Shown: piece after piece, positions 44,938-54,616 of the stretch
Layout: each line of letters starts with the position of its first letter
Position numbering within the stretch: the stretch's first letter is position 1
NCBI GenBank assembly: GCA_015179125.1
Contig: WHVA01000037.1
Coordinates: 124,001-188,000, forward strand
DNA from: Gautieria morchelliformis
Lineage: Eukaryota > Basidiomycota > Agaricomycetes > Gomphales > Gomphaceae
Direction: 5' to 3'
DNA length: 64,000 nucleotides
Position numbers and translations under genes: made by a program
Notes under the pieces: model-generated
Databases searched by the model: none
Told to the model about the DNA's origin: nothing
The model's input: only the letters and a program-made list of their open reading frames with translations

Positions 44938-47900
44938 TGTTTTGGAACCCTTCAAGACTTTGGTGTTATTGCTAACACTTCAATCTATCAGAACGTGTCG
45001 TTTACGAGACTTGAAGAATATTAAACAATGCTGCAGCACAACTCCGGAAATAATTTAATATTTGTACCTTGGTTGCAATCTGCGTAAAAACTAGTCCAAG
45101 TTAATACGGATGGAAGGCAATGCGTTTCTTAGCAGCACTGAACAATAAACTAAAAGACTGTAGGTTCAAGGACACTATCGGGGTCCAAGCGTACTCCAAA
45201 ATATAAAGGAATGTACTTAGCAGGCGAGTTTATAAATGGACTGCCCTGATAATCTACCAGCGCACAGCAATAAAATGAGAGGCAAAGAATAGAATATAAA
45301 GCGGCTTTTACAAGTAACAGGAATTGACTTGTGAAAGATATTAACCAGGAAAATCAACTGATCAACTCTCTCGGGTATTGGAGTGCGAATGGCAAGACTA
45401 TCAATTGACAGACTCACTCTGTAGAATTACACCCGGAGGATTAGTCTAGGTGGCTAAGCAGAAAAGTATCTACTTAACAAGGAATTAGACACTAAAGTAA
45501 GTGAATAACCTGTCAAGATTGGTTTTCAGGCGTTAATATCGTGTATTAGTGAACACACCGAATGCCCGAATAACTTGTGGGAATAAGTATGCCGTTCAGC
45601 GAATAGGTGAACCAATGAATGTTCACAAGGTAAGAGGGTTTGCCTAAACGGGGCTCACCCTATCTACAGTCGTAGCGAAGTGGCCCGTGACTCTTGATGA
45701 TGTAACATGCAAGGTCTCACGGAAGGGCTGTCTAAGTCTCGACAATCCCTTCGCTGGCGAAGGTGCTCCTTCGGAGCCCTTCGCCAACAGCACAGAAAAT
45801 GGTTCGAAGGCTAAGGTAACGAAGATGAAGTATGAGAACTCACCAGTGATGCCTAAGTCCTCTACTAGTCGAAGATGGAAATCTCCAAGAGAAGGCTTAA
45901 GATGATGACCACGGCGAGGTCAAAGCTGCACAAGATGAACGACGTATGATAATTGAACTAGGGAATATACATGCGAATGTAAACTACTTATATCGAATGC
46001 TCGTAAGGTATCAGCGAATAGGAAAGAGGCCGTTGTGAGTCAGGGTTGGATAGGGGTGCGTGGTCATGATACTAGGTAGATGGAATAAACATACAATAGA
46101 GTGAGGGGAGAATGCGAACATGAAACGACGGAGAATAAAGGGAGCGAAGGCATTTATGGACAAAACCATGTCTTGGGACCCGCATACATGCTACCCTGCA
46201 CGGGCTCTTCGTTTACTGGGTTGATCCCGCATGGCCTATGGAAGAGACGTCCTGCGATCACACCTTGGCCATACGAACACCCAATGGGGTTGGATTAAGA
46301 AGATGATGGGGTTAATGATGAACCATCATGCCGGGTGAATGGTATCGATCATATTCGATGGCTTGCCTGCTGACGAAATGCGCGAGCAGTGAATAGCGGT
46401 TCGGAGAATGGGGTGAACAGCGGGTAGAGTGGACGTAGAGGGGAAGTGGTCAGTAGGTGCGGCGAACTCTGGCGAAGATGCTAGGGAGTGACGAGGGGGA
46501 ACATAGAGGTAGCGCGGTAGGAGAAATAAACCGGTTGTGACATAACCCTAGCTGGGATTAGCAGCTTAGTAAGATGCAAGTCACATGTGTGAAGAATAAG
46601 AGTATCTGAGATTTGTTTGAATGAGAGTAAGATTCAGACTTCGAAGTGAAGTCGAATCGAGTGGGGTGTTGTTCTGTAGAAAATCGTCTACCCAGTGTAT
46701 ATGCGCAGTGAAATAGATTCTAACCCAAATCAGATGTCTCGAGATGAAGGCTTATGTGGGCAACAAGTGAGTTCAATTCACTAAATATCTAGAATATACA
46801 CGACGACTATTTATCTGTTGTGTGTAGCGATCTAGCACGAAAAGGATGCAACCGGCGCGAGTGGATGCGTGTGTGATATATGGACTAGGAGGTCTGTAAC
46901 GCCGGATGCTGCGGTTTGTACGTATCCTAGCTACCAAAAGAGAGACAGATAATATGTGTGTTATGATAGAAGGAGTTTGATCAGAAACGGGTGGCACGGT
47001 GGAAGGAACAGATGAAAAGAAAACGGAAGGGATGTGCGCGCGGCAGACTAGCTGTCGTGCCACTCCATGGATCAGGTGGTCTCGGGCTCGGGGATGGGTC
47101 CGCGGCTCGCTGCATCGATTGCTGATCTGCGGTTCTGTGTAGGGATGTGACCGTGTGGGTACACGTGGGTGTGGGAGGTCGTATGTGGGCTGGAGGGGAT
47201 CGGGCGGCTGGTGCGGGTGTATGTGTGTGGTGTGAGTGTGTGTGGCATCGGTGAGTGGTGTTTTGTGTGCGGATTCGTGACAACATGAGTCACATGTAGG
47301 ATAGAAGCAGTAGATTGCTAGATTGGATGATTTTCCTAGGGGGTCAGAATGGCCTCCTTTTATATTGTAAATTACACAGGATTACGTAAAATGGGGAGCT
47401 TCTATCTATTAGGCAAGTGATGTCATAAGTAAATATTTGCACAGCTAAAACACACCCTTGTAACTATAGTGGTGTGTTTGTGCAAGGAAATTAAGAATAG
47501 CTAGCCAATCACCTTCCCTGATTTGCACTCAGCATAGCCTTACACAGCCCTGCATAGCCCCGCACAGCCCTATGACATCAAGGGTCCTATTTCAGGGGTT
47601 GTAGCACTGAGCTTGGAGGCTCATTGTCCAATAGGATTGATTGAATATACACCCTAGTTTTGGCCCTGCATATCATTGGGCAGCCTTGCACACAGCCTTA
47701 CACAGCCATGGTTGCTATGAAGCAAGTCATGTGTCTGCTGGGTTTGAACTATATTTAAGTGTACAGGCTTGTGTAAGCTGCACCGGATATTCCCAATCTC
47801 ACCAGCTGAGATTGAAAGAGCCAAAGTGTCGGAGTTGTGGGTGTTTGAGGACGTGCGGCTCTGAATTAGCGCGTTCGAGGATCGCTCCGGTCGGAGTTTG

Positions 47901-48151
47901 AAATTGAGCGCCGATGACAAAGCTATGGACTCTCATGGGTTCAAAGCCTTTGTCAAGCACAGTAAAGCAGTTTTGAGCCAAGGAGGTCAGAATAATTGGC
48001 GAGAAAATACAGGAAATTCAAGGAATATTCTAAAGACAGTTCCCCATCAAAGCTGCGTGTATTGGCTGATGTTAAGATGGGAAAAAGGTTTTTTACAGAC
48101 TTTTTAATGCTTTTTTCGAGATTTTTAGGCTAGAAAGATGGTTCTTACACA
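44938..48151 (+). mobile_element. Solo LTR, family B, copy 1 (middle of three nested)
   Basis: It starts TGTTTTGGAACCCTTC and ends CTTACACA, flanked by the perfect 5-bp duplication GGTTC (44933-44937 and 48152-48156). Its first roughly 570 bp align closely with family B copy 2 (56415 onward): AACAATGCTGCAGCACAACT, GGAAATAATTTAATATTTG and others. The part after the nested LTR (TAACCCTAGCTGGG-TTAGCAG) and the end (TTTTGAGCCAA, GGAAATTC/TAGAGG) also match. Without the nested 45511-46542 copy and its duplication it is about 2.18 kb, longer than copy 2; the extra GT-rich sequence at 46.7-47.3 kb may be another insertion or family variation. Confidence 0.78.
45511..46542 (-). mobile_element. Solo LTR, family A, copy 3 (innermost of three nested)
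   Basis: The 1032-bp segment starts TGTCAAGATTGG and ends CCGGTTGTGACA. It is flanked by the perfect 5-bp duplication TAACC (45506-45510 and 46543-46547). It is the inverted counterpart of 17458-18471. The interrupted host sequence (AAGTAAGTG, AATAACC, CTAGCTGGG) is seen uninterrupted in family B copy 2 at 56935-56965, which confirms the insertion point. Confidence 0.88.
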
Positions 48152-49021
48152 GGTTCGGCGATCTCGGGGATAGGTCGTAGTGATGGGGGTGTATTCGGGT
48201 GTATATGGATGAGTTGGTCTGTGGTTGGAGTCGTGTTGATATGATTACTGTGTTGATATAATATTCCTTTAGTATTTCCAACACAAACAAAAGGATTAAA
48301 CTGTACTGTGAGTCATAATCATATCACCTAGGTAAAAGGAATGAAGTGCTCAGTGACCCAAATCAACTGAGTAAACTAAAGATACCTTCGAAGACTGTGT
48401 GGGTGTCAAGTCCACCCACTATACCTGGCACAGGTGGATTAGGCCCGGTTGAATGGGTCTTGCACCCAATGCTGATGCAATTCGTCATGGGGTTTCAGTC
48501 GACTAGGAAGGCCCCATAGCTAAGGAATATAGCCAAATCATTGCCCATGTTAAAGCCTTGTAATTCAGCACATCAATACTGGCCAGGTGCGAACTGAGAA
48601 TAAGTATGTACCTTCCTGGATTGGAGTGATTATTTTGGCGGGAGTTGCAATGCCATTGCGAGGGAGGTACCCGAAGTAGACATTAGGGATATAAAGATGT
48701 CCTGGTGGACTGTGTTCACTCTGTGAGAGGCCAGGGTGGTTACACCGGGGCACACACTGCCTATATCTCCTTCAGCAGAGCCTGCAAGGGGTGATCCTCA
48801 TCATTCACTACATTTACCGATGTATCATTCAGCGGCCCAGGAGGTTGCTCAGGGTTACAAGATTCAAGACCCAGGAGGATATGGTTGTGTTTGTCCCTGG
48901 TGAGGCCAGTAAGTGACTGGTGAGCAGGAAAGGCTACAGTAACAGCAGCTACGGACAGAGAGAGGAGTGTCATTAAATTAAACATTACTGTTTGATGCAG
49001 TAGATGCAGTTTAGCCTTCAC

Positions 49022-50726
49022 ACTGGCCTTTTAATGTGACCATGAGTCTGCAAGGAATCCAAGATAGTAATGGTTCATCCTGAGGACTATGGATGGCTTA
49101 TTATTGTCCCATGAATTTGAAAGCAGAAGATGTTTCCTGTCACTGTGCTGCAAGTGCATTTCATTCGGCATAATCCTATCATTGGTATGTTTACTGTGTT
49201 GTTGGGGTACAAGGAAGGAGACAGACGGGATGGAACATGAAGCGCAACATGTGAGAGACCAGATACTAGCGAGGACACTGTTAACTCGCTCAAACAGACT
49301 CAACTGTGTGAGTGAACAGGCTAAAAACTGATGGATTCATTGTAACTATTGAGCTAGCTACTTATACGTATGGATGCATAGTCACCGTTGTGGGCATATG
49401 CCCAGATAGGAGTTTCAACCATACGTGAATGGTCCTGCGTAAGTGCCAGTTTGCACTGCAGGCTATACTAATAAGGCAGTAGAAACAGGTTTCATAACAT
49501 ACCGCAGTCAAAGTCAAAGTTGTCAAAGATTGCCGTATTCTGTTCTGGACTGGAACTAGTACTGCAGTTCGGATTCATGGCCATACGCAGTGTTGCGAAT
49601 TGAAATGCACCTCTCCGTCAACCACAGCTAGCTTCTGCAGCTTCCAGATGGGTCAGGTTGACCATGACATTAGACTGTGGGATCAAAATGTAAGCAACCA
49701 ACGCTTACGCGGCACTTACCTGGTCTGAGTCTGGGCTGCAGTCCAGGACCCCGACAAGTAGTTCCTTTCAGGCAACCTTTCCTGCAAACCACCTGTCTCT
49801 CCCATCCAGCAGAATAATACTTACAGTCTTGATGATTACACTTCTGGAGCTCTCCTTTCACAAACACACAGCCTCTTGGCCCATGGTGCTCATCATGAAT
49901 GGACCCACTCAGAATTATGAGGTCTCAGTCTGATGGTTACATAAAGGAGCTGAGCTCCTCAGGAATACTCATCATGAAGTAAAGGGATCAGTCACTGTAT
50001 AAAGAATAGGTGCTACTATAGATTCTAGGTCCACAGTTGCACTAGAGTTAACAGTACTTACTGACTTGTACTTATTTTTAGGCCTCAAAATTTTATTTTA
50101 CAGAGCACTAAAAATAAGTCCGATAAAAGAACTGATAACTTGGTCCAGGAAAAATTACTGTAACAGATGTTAACAGATGTCTCACACCGAAAGTCCTAGT
50201 TAACAGCATTGGCCTTGGACACTTGGCCACATTTGTAACTCCGACAGTTAGGTAATGCCTGGAATGGCCCAGGACTTGGAGGTAAGGTTAAGGTAGTGGC
50301 AGGACCTGTCCATGTATGCTGGTGCATCATGACACTGTGATGGTGTTTGGGAAAATTGGTGATTGGTGTACTAGCTGGTGTACTGGGTATAGGAATGCAA
50401 TGATATAAACATTGCATAGCACTACAGCCTGAGATAGATAGGAATACAACACAATACACCCTCTGTGCAGGCTCCGAGTCTAACAGCATGTGCGGCACAG
50501 TATATACATGATACACCATACACGACTCATATGCGATCCCCCGACCGACACCCACATTAGCCCACACTCCCCACCCCATGAGTAACCCTGACTGTTCTTG
50601 CGATCTACCCATATACTTGGGTATGAGGATGGCTCCCACAGTCCAATCACCACCATCGCTGCCCAATGAACTCCCAGGACAGCCTACTGCAGCATTGTTA
50701 GCTACTATACTAAACAACTTAGTACT
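49022..50726. other. No confident gene
   Basis: A minus-strand frame of 235 codons (50903-50196) overlaps the LINE-like plus frame and has no recognisable domain; I regard it as chance. A frame at 49867-49670 contains several cysteines (HQDCKYY, VVCRKGCLKGTTC) but no known finger pattern. Confidence 0.35.
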
Positions 50727-52330
50727 TTGATATATGGAATTGCTCTCCCTAAGGCCAAGGCTGCAAAAACAGCGACCATCCCTCTTGACACCCTGCACCA
50801 AAGCCACAACCTGATATCTGTAGCCCAATCGATGCTCATCAACTCTCAACATGACATACAACTGGCCAAAGTATATAAGCATCTGGATGACATCTCCACC
50901 CACTTAGGCCTTCCAAACACCGTGTAGCCTGCTGGGAAACGTGTTATGAATAGGGAAATCAATTTCTATACTCATATACATCACTAACCAAGTCCTAACG
51001 ACTTTCTGGCTCTATACCTACATCCACATGCAATCCCAGTGCATCCTAGGGCATGCATGAGCACATACTTACTACTGGTACAGCATATCATGTGCATGCA
51101 CATTATCACTTGCACATGCCTCTATCCAGGGCCTTTGACCCTGAGCCTGGTTCTGGCATCGACCGAGGCACAGATCCGAGATGGAGCATGGAAGGCACTC
51201 CATCGTTCTTGAATGTATGTATTAGCTCCACATGATAAGGTACACACTCTGGCACTGGTGCATGCATCATGCACGGGCAGCACTTGTCGCTCCATAACCC
51301 CCTTTCATATCTAGCTTAGTATAAGTTTGTTCCAACAACTTAAATAGCTAGGAGACATGTATAGAACCTTAGGCAGTAAATATCCATCATTGCGCTATTG
51401 TTATAGCCCACGAGGCTTTTGACTGGATGGTGTTATATCAGTCAGTGTCTAGTGTTGTTGTCAGTGTCTAGTGTTGTTGTCACTGTGCATGGTGTTTGCA
51501 CACACAACCAAAGTTGTGTTCTCATCTTATTCTCTCTATATCCCTTTACACACACATTCCCTACCACACAGCCAACTCCTGACCCCAAAACACCATCCCA
51601 CAATACATGGTTTGACCTCATGCTTGCGCAAACTGATTGTAATAATCTGGTTCTTTCAGGCCTATCCAATGAGGACCTAGGAGAGTGAGTTGTCAGAGCC
51701 ATCAAGGATGCCGAATGCTGGTTTGAAACCAGATCATACACGCCAGACGCCAACCGGAATGAGGACATAGAGACGATCCCACCACGAGTCTGTGCTGCAG
51801 GTTGAAACCGGAGCGGGGATATTTGGATTGCAACTTGCAGTGAAGCTGAACAAATTTTTCTTGCCTCCACAGTGCACCACTGACTCCCAAAACTCTCTGA
51901 TCAGCTCTCTGTTGCACACAAGACAGTCCCAGTCATTGTTTATGGTGTTACCACCACATTTAACACCTCATGAGACAGCTGTGATGTTATCTCCCTCATT
52001 AACCAGAACGATCACATCATCACCCACCCCTCGACACTCCAACAGGTTGAGCTCCTCTCCCACCTGTGGAACATTCAGCGCACTAAGAAACACATGTCCA
52101 TTGTTCTCTTCTTCACCAATGCCCAAGTCACCAACAATTGCATCACCCACCACATTTCATTCCAGGGTCACCTCCACCCAACAACCAAATTCCTATGCCA
52201 CCCACCACAATGCTATAACTGTCATTGATTTGGTCACTTTGCACAACTCTGCAAAAAGACAACAATTTGTGGACAATGCTCAGGCAAACACACAACATGA
52301 GAATACCTCTGTCTGTAAAGATGCATATCT
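50727..52330 (+). pseudogene. Non-LTR retrotransposon ORF1 (gag) remnant, Tad-like
   Basis: A first piece (50727-50927) reads SQHDIQLAKVYKHLDDISTH. From about 51600 a longer series follows: WFDLMLAQTDCNNLVLSGLS, LVVRAIKDAECWFETRSY, WIATCSEAEQIFLAST, VPVIVYGVTTTFNTS. It ends in a CCHC pair, CYNCH-stop-FGHFAQLCKKTTICGQC. This is the ORF1 pattern of fungal LINEs of the Tad/I type: a gag with zinc knuckles in the order CY-C--FGH----C. Five in-frame TGA interrupt it, at least three of them where arginine is expected. Reverse transcriptase (ORF2) is absent downstream, so it is also 3' truncated. A region between 50930 and 51400 does not fit. Confidence 0.6.
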
Positions 52331-52533
52331 TAAGGCCTTGTGTCACGAGGGCAGACAGAACTTGACCAATGTGTGGTATTCTGGATGCTACGTAGTGACA
52401 GTGTAAGGTAAGATGCAGTTGGAACCACTGGCTGGTTCCCACATGAATTGTACAGTGGGTCCTTAAGGGGCCCACTGGTATTAGCTAAGCACTATGTACA
52501 TAGGTTATTTACACCCCCCCCTCTATGAATAAC

Positions 52534-53880
52534 TCAAGAGGTGTAGAGGTACTCCATGATGGAGTGCTTGAGTGATTCTGATATGATGATCTCGGAATCG
52601 TACAGAGCCAGCAGAGCACGAGACTCCACCTGGGGCACCTCTGTATCTGTGGAGGTGGTTGGGGGTGGTGGCCCTGTCTCACCCATGGTGGGGGGTATTG
52701 GCCTGATCATCAGGGTCTGTGTCCTCGTGGAGCATGGCCTTGATGGCTGGGTCATTGGCCAGTGGGGGCGGCCGGATGCTCACGAGCTCCTGGTCGATCT
52801 AGGCATGAGTGAGCGGCAGTGATGCCGTGGCTCTCACATAGCTGGTCTTGAGGACCTTCTGTTGGCCCTCACGGGTGGCAGCACTGAATGCCGTGCCTGT
52901 GAGACTGCATTGAACGTATTGTTCAATGCGAGCCACATGCTCGCAAGTGACGCCAGCGTAGTGGGCCAGCCACCATGCGATCTCCGCGAGCGGGATGTCT
53001 GGGCCAGCCCGACCTCTTACGGGATATGGACCCATGATCGACAGTCGGAGGCTGGTGCTCTGCGGCATCAGACACTCTCCGGCATTGAAGAAGCTCGACC
53101 ATTGGTCGGTCGAGCCGAATAAGTTGAGGAGCCTCAACTTGAGGGGTGACGCAACCCCTTTGATTCCAGGCACAAGAGCCATCAACCACATCCAGATGTC
53201 CATGTCTTCGAGGTTGAGGCTTCCATCCGTGTTGTCTCATGGATGGCGGAGGGTATTCCCTCCGGGTTGTGGATCCAACCCTTCAGGATGACCCCAATGT
53301 CGAGTGGGGTACCACTCACTATCATGAAACAATCCCGTTTGGGATTGTGAGCGCATTGCTTGCGCTCGATGCGCTTGAACATGCCGATCATCACCCGTGT
53401 GTGCAGATACTGCGGCATGTCCTTTGCACGCAGCCGGAGCTCGACGAAGCGTGTTTCGTCAAGCAGGAAGACATCATACCACTGCGTATGTCGTTGCGGC
53501 GCCTTTCCTATGGGACATGGTAGGAAGCCTGTCTCAGAGATTGGGGGTCTCCAAATGGTATTATTTCCCCTTCCCCCGGGTAGGGAAGGTGAACTGGCCC
53601 CGCCACTGGCAGCAGGTCTATGTACGGGCCAATGTACTGGGCCTCAACCATCACTACCTGCCATTGCAAGGCAGGGTCATTAATGGTGTGCAATGGTGAC
53701 GCCGCTAGTTACATGCTGATCCCACCTTCCTTCGCAATGGCTAGGCCATTGTACATGTTGGGGGTGCTGCACAACTTCTTGCACTTCTTTTTGGGCTGCT
53801 CAGCCATGTGCTGAGCCCTGTCTGGGTCGTACGACTTCCAGATGGAGTGAAAATGGCAGATGATAGTTGCTGACAAGCTG
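52534..53880 (-). pseudogene. Unknown fungal gene, broken, fused to the end of a DUF6533 copy
   Basis: Minus strand. It runs from the frame IICHFHSIWKSYDPDRAQH into MAEQPKKKCKKLCSTPN (ATG 53813) and NGLAIAKEGG, then QWQVVMVEAQYIGPYIDLL, PYPGEGEIIPFGDPQSL. After a frame change: QWYDVFLLDETRFVELRLRA, HTRVMIGMFKRIERKQ, IVSGTPLDIGVILKGWIHNP, then MDIWMWLMALVPGIKGVASP, LNLFGSTDQWSSFFNAGECL and WWLAHYAGVTCEHVARIEQY. Amino-acid composition and the way frames link up argue for a former gene of more than 350 residues, but I recognise no family. The last frame (52755-52534) is low-complexity. Two or more shifts and a TAA show decay. Confidence 0.4.
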
Positions 53881-54114
53881 TATGTGCATTGTTAGTACAA
53901 TCACAAGCGTTTCTCAATGAAAATATACCTGTTCTGAAGAGGGGTTAAGATTCCACCCAGGCTTGGCTTTATGCAACAAAGGAACTGAAATTAGCCATTT
54001 TTATTATCAAGATCGATGTTTTACGTACCCTCAATACCTGAAATGTAAGAGACAGAGTAAGCTCTCAAAGCTTAACACGTTTATAGGTGACGAGACCTTA
54101 GATATGATAGCATT

Positions 54115-54604
54115 TGTCAGGGGACACCCTGTTTTCCATTTCCAGTTCCGACACCACACCCTGTTCCGACTCCATTTCCGACTCCGGTTGTGGTTCCGAT
54201 TCCATCTCCGCCTCCGCTTTCGGAAATGATTCCGCTTCTGGGAGACCTTACACCAGTTCTGTTGGCTTTTCCAGTTCCACTCCAATTTCTGACTTCCACT
54301 CTCGGAACAGTGTCGGAAATCAAGCGACTCGCATAATAGGTGGCATCAAGGGTTGATCAAGGGTCAGGGTGGTCAGGGAGATGCAGGGTTGATGGAGAGT
54401 GCCAAGTGTTGTCCCTGGCTGCGCAGCGTAGTATAGTATGGGCTCGCTGACATTGGGGGTCCTTAGACCTTTCTCTTTGGATTTCCCCTTGTCAGGTGAG
54501 AATCCCCTCTCTTGTATACTCGGTTCATTTATACATACTTTGGATTTCCCCTTGTCAGTTGTGTGGTAGTGTGATCTCCACAACCAGCCAGGGTTGCCCT
54601 TACA
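54115..54604 (+). repeat. 5' LTR of the gypsy element
   Basis: It starts TGTCAGGGGACACCC and ends TTGCCCTTACA. The U3 part is rich in TTCCGA/TTCCGG words. By eye it differs from the 3' LTR at about 19-20 positions, all in the first 330 bp; the last 150 bp are identical. Many differences are CG versus TG or CA. Confidence 0.93.
54432..54474 (+). promoter_or_regulatory. Predicted core promoter and RNA start of the gypsy element
   Basis: A TATA-like TATAGT at 54432 (TATAAT at 61763 in the 3' LTR) lies 33 bp before AGACCTTTCT at 54465. That decamer is complementary to the site just after the LTR (54607-54616). In Tf1-type elements the RNA 5' end pairs with the primer site. This places the predicted start at about 54465, U3 at 54115-54464 and R-U5 at 54465-54604. 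Confidence 0.5.
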
Positions 54605-54606
54605 GC

Positions 54607-54616
54607 AGAAAGGTCT
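54607..54616 (+). promoter_or_regulatory. Putative self-primer binding site
   Basis: AGAAAGGTCT, two bases after the 5' LTR, is the exact complement of AGACCTTTCT at 54465-54474 in the LTR. No TGG start of a tRNA-type primer site is present here. The arrangement is that of Tf1/sushi-like self-priming elements. Confidence 0.55.

Larger units (their letters stand above)
44331..48283 (-). mobile_element. Probable solo LTR (Copia-like) inside the peroxygenase intron, outermost of three
   Basis: In minus orientation it starts TGTTGGAAATACTAAAGG and ends ATACCAACA followed by AAA. CAAAC flanks both sides (44326-44330 and 48284-48288); three extra T lie between the left duplication and the canonical end. 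Without the nested insertions it is about 0.73 kb. It lies in a GT-AG intron of the peroxygenase pseudogene. TGTTGG...CCAACA ends match those of Copia LTRs, including the one at 14415-14671. No internal region remains. Confidence 0.65.
43629..49021 (-). pseudogene. Heme-thiolate peroxygenase (chloroperoxidase/UPO family), split by nested solo LTRs
   Basis: Minus strand. Exon 1 (49021 or 48985 down) encodes a hydrophobic signal sequence (MFNLMTLLSLSVAAVTVAF), then PAHQSLTGLTRD and NDEDHPLQAL. After a one-base deletion comes the heme-cysteine loop VCPGVTTLASH; the family has PCP. Then GYLPRNGIATPAKII (48676-48613), intron, GFNMGNDLAIFLSYGAFLVD-stop-N, GLDTHTVFEG, and the short exon GDMIMTHS (48327-48307), with the EGD motif kept but its arginine changed to His. 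The intron after it is GTACAG...CTTCAG and contains the whole 44331-48283 insertion. Exon 44293-44241 gives GAFFRSNFSFNETLFEE. It continues with HFGGGKYNFTVAGE-stop-RFQRIQD, TNPNFSFVSPPFFTAYA, and FCLLYTNFINNTV to 43629. These secreted enzymes use H2O2 to oxygenate or halogenate organic substrates. Shifts and stops show this copy is dead. Confidence 0.78.

Noticed and set aside
50196-50903. 235-codon minus-strand open frame
   Set aside because: It is antisense to the LINE ORF1-like frame at its right end, has no recognisable domain and an erratic composition.
54117-54323. Minus-strand frame with a GVGNGVGTGCGVGTGNG-like repeat (also 61448-61654)
   Set aside because: It is the translation of the TTCCGAC-repeat U3 of the gypsy LTR, present in both LTRs for that reason.
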